A stretch of 64,000 nt of DNA from JANNPJ01 sp965200525 (GTDB lineage: Bacteria > Actinomycetota > Actinomycetes > Actinomycetales > Kineosporiaceae): contig OZ241368.1 in the NCBI GenBank assembly GCA_965200525.1, positions 2,666,001 through 2,730,000 on the forward strand, written 5' to 3'. The translations under genes and the position numbers were made by a program. The notes beneath the pieces are model-generated. The model was not told the DNA's origin, made no database searches, and was given only the letters and a program-made list of their open reading frames with translations. Below are positions 58,767-64,000 of the stretch, piece by piece; positions within the stretch are counted from its first letter, which is position 1, and the number at the start of each line of letters is the position of its first letter.

Positions 58767-59999
58767 CTACACCGAGTCGGTGGCCCGGGTGGTTTCGGTG
58801 GTCCAGGCCAGGGCGCCCAGGTAGGCGTCGGCCATGATCCGCAGGGACACCGGGCCACCGGCCACGGCGGCCAGGTCCTGGTGCTCGTAGGCCACCACGG
58901 CGTCGATCACGTTGCGCAGCGGGCCGGGCCGGCCCAGCAGGGCGTCGGCCAGTTCCGGGGCCAGCGCGGGCATCCGCTCCAGCAGGCCGGTGGCCGACAG
59001 GCCGAGCGACTCGGCCACGCCGTGCAGCAGGCCGGCGGTGAAGGCGACGTCCGGGTGCGGCAGGTTGGCCGCCCGGGCCACCCGCTCGCAGGTCCGGGCC
59101 CGGGCCAGGGCGTCGACCATGGCCGCGCCGCTCGCGCCGTCCGGAGTCAGGGAGAGCAGCACCAGCCAGGCTCGCAGCCGGCTGACCCCGACCATCACCA
59201 GGGCGTCCCGGATGGTCGAGACCTGCCGGTTCACCCCGGAGGCGGCCGAGTTGGCGATCCGCAGCAGGCGGTAGACCAGGGCCGGGTCGCGGCGGACGGC
59301 GGCCTCGATCTCCTCGGTGCTGGTGCTCGGATCACCCAGCCGGCCCACCAGCTCCAGGGCCAGGGTCTGGCCCGGGCTGAGCGTCTCGATCGTCATCGTC
59401 TCGGGCCGGCCCAGGTGGTAGCCCTGGAACAGCTCGAAGCCCTCGTCGAGGCAGCGGCGCAGCATCACGGCGTCCTCGACCTTCTCGGCCAGCAGGCGCA
59501 CGTTGTGCCGCCGGCACTTGACCGCCGTGAACAGCACCTCGTCCCAGGTCATGGCGAGTACGTCGATCTTGGCGATGTCGGCCACGGCCAGCAGTGGTTC
59601 GGCCTCCGGGCTCCAGACGAAGTCGTCCAGGGCCAGCCGGTAACCCTGATTGGTCAGCCGCAGGGCCCCGATCACCACCTCGCGGTCGAGTCGGACGCTC
59701 TCGATCACCTCGAGCACGGCCGCTTCGGGGGCGAACGGCAGCGGCAGGTCGCCGGTCAGGAAGGCCCGGGTCAGGTTGATGAACCCGGGCTTGCCGCCGA
59801 GCAGGTCCTCGGCGTCGAACTCGGAGAACGCGGCCAGAATGGTCGCCGTGGTCGCGCCGTCGTCGTCCTGATCGGCCACCACGGCCTGGGCCGCCCGGCG
59901 GAACAGCAGTTCGTAGCCGTAAAGCTTGCTGCCGGCGTCATAGATGGGCTGCCGGGCCACGTGGACGCTCGCACCGGTGCCTGAGCCGACCGGCGCCAT
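58767..59999 (-). CDS. EAL-HDOD (YuxH-like) signalling protein
   Basis: A 410-residue protein. Residues about 10-210: an EAL-family domain of the YuxH type (VARQPIYDAGSKLYGYELLFR; LALDDFVW; LAEKVED), where the Glu-x-Leu-x-x-Arg motif is present as YELLFR. About 215-405: an HDOD domain (LVYRLLRIANSA; LLHGVAESLGLSATG). YuxH-type EAL domains usually bind rather than hydrolyse c-di-GMP. ATG at 59999; GTGs at 60011 and 60017 are in frame and 60011 has GGAGG at a good distance. Monocistronic. Confidence 0.88.
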   Translation of the reverse strand: MAPVGSGTGASVHVARQPIYDAGSKLYGYELLFRRAAQAVVADQDDDGATTATILAAFSEFDAEDLLGGKPGFINLTRAFLTGDLPLPFAPEAAVLEVIESVRLDREVVIGALRLTNQGYRLALDDFVWSPEAEPLLAVADIAKIDVLAMTWDEVLFTAVKCRRHNVRLLAEKVEDAVMLRRCLDEGFELFQGYHLGRPETMTIETLSPGQTLALELVGRLGDPSTSTEEIEAAVRRDPALVYRLLRIANSAASGVNRQVSTIRDALVMVGVSRLRAWLVLLSLTPDGASGAAMVDALARARTCERVARAANLPHPDVAFTAGLLHGVAESLGLSATGLLERMPALAPELADALLGRPGPLRNVIDAVVAYEHQDLAAVAGGPVSLRIMADAYLGALAWTTETTRATDSV

Positions 60000-60147
60000 C
60001 CGTGCCGCCACGACCACCTCCGCTGCCCCGCGCCCGTGCCGCCGGGATCCCGGTGCGGCTCCAGATGCTCATCGGACGAGTTCGGGCCCTGGTTGAGCCG
60101 GCAGCGACGCCCGGTACCGGACCAGGACGCCGCTGCTCGACAAAGAC

Positions 60148-61461
60148 CTACCAGGTGGGACGAAGCGCGAAACCGGAACGGCCGAGGTCGTCGGGCCGGA
60201 CCGCCAGCACCTGGTGCAGCTCGATCTGGCGGCGCTCGAAGCCGAGCCGGGAACCGGCCAGGTACATGCCCCAGATCTTGGACGTGGCCTCGCCGGCCTC
60301 GGCCACGCAGGCGTCCCAGTTGGTGACCAGGTTGTCGACCCAGGCGCCGCAGGTCTTGCCGTAGTGCTCGCGCAGGCTCTCCTCGTGCCGAGGCTCCAGC
60401 CCGGCGTCCTGCAGGTCGGAGATGATCTTGCCGACGCCGGTCAGCTCGCCGTCCGGGAAGACGTAGCGGTCGATGAAGCCGCCCTTCACCCGCGGCGGGT
60501 GGACGTTGTTGGGCCGGGTGATCGAGTGGTTCAGCAACCGCCCGCCCGGGCGCAGCTTGGACCGCAGGAACTCGAAGTAGGCCGGGTAGTTCGCCACCCC
60601 GATGTGCTCGGTCAGGCCGATCGAGCTGACCGCGTCGAAGTCGGTCTCGCGTACGTCGCGGTAGTCGGAGAACCGCACCGTGGCGGCGCTGTCGAGACCC
60701 TGCCGCTTGATCTCCTGCTCACCCCAGGAGGCCTGCTCGGCCGAGAGCGTGACGCCGATCGCCGTCACCCCGAAGTTCTTCACAGCGTGCCGGACCATGC
60801 CGCCCCAGCCGCAGCCGACGTCGAGCAGGCGCATCCCGGGCTTGAGCCCGAGCTTGCGGCAGACCAGGTCGAACTTCTCGGCCTGGGCCTCCTCGAGGGT
60901 GGACTCCTCGGTCTCGTAGACGGCGCAGGTGTAAGCCATCGAGGGGCCGAGCAGCATCTCGTAGAACGCGTTCGAGACGTCGTAGTGGTGCTGGATCGCG
61001 TCGGCGTCGCGGGTCCGCGAGTGCCGCAGCCCCTCCAGCGCCCGGCGCCAGTCCGGCAGCGCCTCCTGCGGCGGCGGGGGCGGCGGGATCAGGCGCTTGA
61101 TCCCGAGCGAGCGGGCGATCCGGGCCAGCTGGCGCGGGCTCGGCCGGCGCCACTTGAGCTGGTCCAGAGCAACTAACAGAGGGTAGGGATTGCCGGGATG
61201 GATCCCGGTGACCTGGACGTCGCCCATCACGTAGGCGCGGGCCATGCCGAGCGATCCGGGCGCGGTGGCCATGAACGCGGCGGCCCGGGGGCTGGCCAGG
61301 TGCACCCCGATCTCGGCGTCCACCGGGCCGGTCGCACTGCCGTCGTAGGCGGTGAACCGCAAGGGTGAGGGTGCCGAAGCGAGGAGATCGAAAATCTCGG
61401 CCAACCTGAGCGGCGGCTGAGCATCATCATCGGTTCGGCCCAGTAGGGATGGCAGAGTCAC
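60148..61461 (-). CDS. tmsB: SAM-dependent fatty-acid methyltransferase (CFAS/TmsB type)
   Basis: A 437-residue class I methyltransferase of the cyclopropane synthase family. SAM motif LLDVGCGWGG at about 212-221, HHYDVSNAFYEMLLGPSMAYTCA at 158-180 (cited for position only in part: HHYDVSN), and GLTEHIGVANYPAYF. The next gene upstream is a DWARF1-like FAD oxidoreductase, the TmsA/BfaA partner that reduces a 10-methylene to a 10-methyl chain. Thus the likely product is 10-methylstearic-type phospholipid acids rather than cyclopropane. GTG at 61461 with AAGGAG; TTG at 61512 is possible. Confidence 0.85.
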   Translation of the reverse strand: MTLPSLLGRTDDDAQPPLRLAEIFDLLASAPSPLRFTAYDGSATGPVDAEIGVHLASPRAAAFMATAPGSLGMARAYVMGDVQVTGIHPGNPYPLLVALDQLKWRRPSPRQLARIARSLGIKRLIPPPPPPQEALPDWRRALEGLRHSRTRDADAIQHHYDVSNAFYEMLLGPSMAYTCAVYETEESTLEEAQAEKFDLVCRKLGLKPGMRLLDVGCGWGGMVRHAVKNFGVTAIGVTLSAEQASWGEQEIKRQGLDSAATVRFSDYRDVRETDFDAVSSIGLTEHIGVANYPAYFEFLRSKLRPGGRLLNHSITRPNNVHPPRVKGGFIDRYVFPDGELTGVGKIISDLQDAGLEPRHEESLREHYGKTCGAWVDNLVTNWDACVAEAGEATSKIWGMYLAGSRLGFERRQIELHQVLAVRPDDLGRSGFALRPTW

Positions 61462-61565
61462 CGTTATCTCCTTGCGACGGGTGCTACTGAGGTCAACTGT
61501 ATGCGCCGACAAGCGATCGATCTATGCCTATTCCGAATCACGCTCTGTGATTAGACTCAATCAAT

Positions 61566-61600
61566 TGACCCCTCGTGAGCACCAAGCGCACGAGGGGTCA
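61566..61600 (-). terminator. Hairpin between tmsA and tmsB
   Basis: TGACCCCTCGTG and CACGAGGGGTCA form a perfect 12-bp stem with an 11-nt loop, followed on the minus strand by AATTGATTG. It may end the tmsA transcript or attenuate read-through into tmsB, so tmsB may have its own promoter in 61462-61565. Confidence 0.75.
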
Positions 61601-61662
61601 CCTCAGTGAGCTGATCGGATGACCGACGCCGGCGGCTCGCCGGCCTCGGATCAGCCCCCGGA

Positions 61663-63126
61663 TCAGCGCCGGCCGACGGCCTTCGCAAACAGGTCCAGCA
61701 GCCGGTTTCCGGAGTCGTAGCGCGCCTTGATCCGGCCGTAGGCGTCGCCACCGTAGGCCGCCCAGAAGTCCGCCTCGTCGTAGTACGAGTCGGAATACAG
61801 CGACTTGTGCCCGCCGAGCTCGGCCACCGAGGCCTCGATCGCCCGGTTCACGTCACCGTCGGCCGCGCCCGGTGCCATCGCCACCGTGCCCCAGAAGCCG
61901 ACGTTCACGTAGGTCGTGCCCGCTTTCAGCGGGTACAGTGTCCAGGGCTGGGAGCCGGCCGCCGGGGTGCCGTGCGGCCCGCTGCCGCGCAGGCGCAGCG
62001 GGCAGATCCAGACCGGCGTCATCGGTACGTGCTCCAGGTACCAGCGCAGGAACGCCGCCGTGGTCGTGATCGGCAGCTCGACGTCCTGGATCACCCGCTC
62101 CCGGGCCGGCTTGCCCCGAAGTGAGTCGATCTTGGCCATCGGGCCGTACTTGTACTCCAGGCCGACCATCTTGCGGTAGACGTCGCTGCGCCGGTACTTG
62201 GCCGGCCAGTAGCGCCGGACCCGGGGGTTCTGGGCGCCGAAGGTCTTGGAGCACCAGAACCAGTCGGTGTCCCAGCGCCAGATGTAGTCGTGGATGCTGA
62301 GCAGGTCGGTGGGCCGGTTGCGGACCGACTCGTAGAAGATCTGCTCGCCGGTGTAGTCGCTCAGGCCCGATTCCAGATCGCTCCAGCGGCCCAGGGTCAG
62401 GTAGGCCTCGGAGTCGGAGAAGACCACGCCGTCCAGGAAGTCGACCGGCTGGCCGTCCCACTCCCCGGTGCCGCAGATCGTGTCGATGGCGGCGGCGATC
62501 GCGTCGAGGTCGGTGAACTCGACGTGCCGCAGAGCCACCGACGGGTGCACCGGCTCCAGCTCGATCCGCAGCCGGGTGGCGTACCCGAGGCTGCCGTAGG
62601 AGTTGGGGAAGCCGGCGAACAGGTCGGCGTTCTCGCCGTCCGGGGTCGCGGTCACGATCTCGCCGTCACCGGTCAGGATGTCGAGCTCCAGCACCGACTC
62701 GTGCGGCAGCCCGTTGCGGAACGACGTCGACTCGATCCCCAGCCCGGTCACCGCCCCGCCGAGGGTGATCGTCTTCAACTGGGGCACGACCAGCGGCATC
62801 AGGCCGTAGGGCAGGGTCGCCGCGACCAGGTTCTCGTACGTGCACATGCCCTGGACGTCGGCCGTCCGCCCGGATGCGTCGATCGAGATGACGCCGTCCA
62901 GGCCGGTGACGTCGAGCCCGGCTGAGGTCGCCGCGGTTCGCGGCCGGAACAGGTTGGACGTCCGCTTGGCCAGCCGCACGCTCTGACCGTCCGGGATCGC
63001 CCGGTAGGAGGCGAGCAACCGCTCGACCGCCTGCCGGTGGGCCTGGGCCCCGCGGGCCAGCGAGATCACCGGCGGCACCGCCGAGGCGGTGAGCACCGGG
63101 GTGAACGGGATGTCGGTGGAGGTCAT
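61663..63126 (-). CDS. tmsA: FAD-dependent oxidoreductase (DHCR24/TmsA type)
   Basis: A 487-residue VAO-superfamily flavoprotein. FAD-binding part about 45-215: GLDGVISIDASGRTADVQGM, LTLGGAVTGLGIES as ITLGGAVTGLGIES, and SYGSLGYATRLRIEL. The C-terminal part carries FWAAYGGDAYGRIKARYDS. This DWARF1/DHCR24-like family with a following CFAS-like enzyme matches TmsA/BfaA, which uses NADPH and FAD to reduce the 10-methylene to the 10-methyl group. ATG at 63126; stop of pgm lies 9 nt upstream. A tmsC gene is not seen here. Confidence 0.83.
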   Translation of the reverse strand: MTSTDIPFTPVLTASAVPPVISLARGAQAHRQAVERLLASYRAIPDGQSVRLAKRTSNLFRPRTAATSAGLDVTGLDGVISIDASGRTADVQGMCTYENLVAATLPYGLMPLVVPQLKTITLGGAVTGLGIESTSFRNGLPHESVLELDILTGDGEIVTATPDGENADLFAGFPNSYGSLGYATRLRIELEPVHPSVALRHVEFTDLDAIAAAIDTICGTGEWDGQPVDFLDGVVFSDSEAYLTLGRWSDLESGLSDYTGEQIFYESVRNRPTDLLSIHDYIWRWDTDWFWCSKTFGAQNPRVRRYWPAKYRRSDVYRKMVGLEYKYGPMAKIDSLRGKPARERVIQDVELPITTTAAFLRWYLEHVPMTPVWICPLRLRGSGPHGTPAAGSQPWTLYPLKAGTTYVNVGFWGTVAMAPGAADGDVNRAIEASVAELGGHKSLYSDSYYDEADFWAAYGGDAYGRIKARYDSGNRLLDLFAKAVGRR

Positions 63127-63135
63127 CGGCACGCC

Positions 63136-64000
63136 TCAGGGGAGAGCGGCGGTGACCAGGTCGCGAGCGGCCTGCTGCACCTCGGCCAGGTGTTCGGGAC
63201 CCTTGTACGACTCGGCATAGATCTTGTACACATCCTCGGTTCCGGACGGCCGCGCGGCGAACCACGCGCTCTTCGTCGTGACTTTGAGCCCACCGATCGC
63301 GGCGCCGTTGCCGGGGGCGGAGGTCAGCGTGGCGGTGATCGGCTCGCCGGCCAGTTCGGTCGCGGTGACCTGCTCCGGGGAGAGCTTGGCCAGGACCGCC
63401 TTTTGTTCCCGGTTGGCCGGGGCGTCGATCCGGGCGTAGACCGGCGACCCGTGCTTCTCGGTCAGCGCGGCATACAGCTGACTCGGCGACTGCCCGGTCC
63501 GGGCGGTGATCTCGGCCGCCAGCAGGCAGAGCAGGATGCCGTCCTTGTCGGTGGTCCAGACCGTGCCGTCGTGCCGCAGGAACGAGGCCCCGGCCGACTC
63601 CTCGCCCCCGAAACCGATCGAGCCGTCGATCAGCCCGGGCACGAACCACTTGAACCCGACCGGCACCTCCACCAGCTTGCGGCCCAGGTCGGCGGCCACC
63701 CGATCGATCATGGACGACGAGACCAGGGTCTTGCCGATGGCGGCGTCGGCCGACCAGCCCTTGCGCTCGGCGAACAGGTAGTTGATCGCCACCGCCAGGT
63801 AGTGGTTCGGGTTCAGCAGGCCGCCGTCCGGAGTGACGATGCCGTGCCGGTCGGCGTCGGTGTCGTTGCCGGTGGCGAGCTGGTACTTGTCCTTGGCACC
63901 GACCAGCGAAGCCATCGCCGACGGCGACGAGCAGTCCATCCGGATCTTGCCGTCCCAGTCCAGGGTCATGAACCGGAACGTGGCGTCGACCAGCGGGTTC
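63136..64000 (-). CDS. pgm: Phosphoglucomutase (alpha-D-glucose specific), 3' part
   Basis: The C-terminal 287 residues of a Pgm-type phosphohexomutase; the gene continues past the right edge. Present: metal-loop Asp-rich NDTDADRHGIVT, then MNPNHYLAV equivalent LNPNHYLAV, FGGEESAGASFL (sugar-binding Glu-Glu-Ser), TDKDGILLCLLAAEI and the phosphate-binding RPSGTEDVYKIY. It interconverts glucose-1- and glucose-6-phosphate. The Ser active-site loop is outside the window. The downstream tmsA gene is 9 nt away and could be cotranscribed. Confidence 0.95.
   Translation of the reverse strand, partial: NPLVDATFRFMTLDWDGKIRMDCSSPSAMASLVGAKDKYQLATGNDTDADRHGIVTPDGGLLNPNHYLAVAINYLFAERKGWSADAAIGKTLVSSSMIDRVAADLGRKLVEVPVGFKWFVPGLIDGSIGFGGEESAGASFLRHDGTVWTTDKDGILLCLLAAEITARTGQSPSQLYAALTEKHGSPVYARIDAPANREQKAVLAKLSPEQVTATELAGEPITATLTSAPGNGAAIGGLKVTTKSAWFAARPSGTEDVYKIYAESYKGPEHLAEVQQAARDLVTAALP

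Noticed and set aside
61663..63126. Gulonolactone or aldonolactone oxidase
   Set aside because: The FAD domain alone would allow it, but the sequence character is DWARF1/DHCR24-like and the next gene is a CFAS-type methyltransferase, which together fit TmsA/TmsB.

Overview
The window is one continuous stretch of a high-GC (roughly 70 %) actinobacterial chromosome. GTG and TTG starts are frequent, and most operons are joined by 1-8 nt overlaps of the ATGA/GTGA type. The order DLW-39-like small protein, tRNA-Ala, ppiA, rhomboid protease, crgA, DUF881 protein, trpG/pabA, pknB-pknA-pbpA-rodA-pstP-fhaB-fhaA, tRNA-Leu is the conserved origin-proximal block found downstream of gyrA in Actinobacteria. 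The left edge therefore probably lies a few kb from dnaA/oriC. I cannot name the genus from the sequence alone.

Layout. 1-9.8 kb: an Rcp1-type response regulator, a DLW-39-like protein and tRNA-Ala, followed by an accessory insert. The insert holds a secreted GH12-CBM2 glucanase, a sensor/kinase/LuxR-regulator cluster, two small hypothetical genes, an SMR exporter, ApbE and a GT39 membrane glycosyltransferase. 9.8-23.9 kb: the conserved cell-envelope and division block, ending at tRNA-Leu. 24-29.2 kb: a MacB/FtsX-type ABC transporter and a third membrane Ser/Thr kinase, facing each other. 29.3-35.3 kb: a tightly coupled five-gene operon around a divergent SMC-like ATPase. 35.4-36.6 kb: a DUF3618 protein, a Holin-X-type protein and a Flp-like mini-pilin. 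36.7-45.8 kb: a DrrAB-type exporter, a large SARP/AfsR-type regulator, an M23 lipoprotein, and a second ABC exporter with a divergent GbsR/MarR-like regulator. 45.8-49.5 kb: a Nudix/NrtR-like regulator divergent from an SPFH protein plus NAD-kinase-like protein, then an SIS-domain protein. 49.5-64 kb: a secreted Ig-like protein, a stand-alone LigD-type polymerase, a GT87 mannosyltransferase, a second two-component system, a TetR/Ohr pair with twin operators, a maltokinase-like kinase, a UGT-like glycosyltransferase, an EAL-HDOD protein, a TmsB/TmsA pair (10-methyl branched fatty acids), and the 3' part of pgm running off the right edge.

The most interesting object is the operon at 29303-35266. 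It encodes a kleisin-sized protein, two different small proteins that may be winged-helix (KITE-like) subunits, a 1047-residue SMC/MukB/JetC-like ATPase whose ABC signature is not recognisable, and a SnoaL-like protein. It resembles Wadjet/Mks condensins in gene order and protein sizes, but has no TOPRIM nuclease (JetD) gene and has two different small subunits instead of one. A perfect 15-bp palindrome sits just upstream. A second candidate new module is the Nudix regulator / SPFH / NAD-kinase-like cluster, which has one copy of the same dyad beside each ribosome-binding site.

Several regulatory sites can be read directly: a 16-bp palindrome for the GbsR-like/ABC pair, twin 18-bp palindromes between TetR and Ohr, and spaced TGACAG repeats before drrA. 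No rRNA, insertion sequence, CRISPR array or prophage was found. Every functional call rests on reading motifs and gene order; no database search was run.
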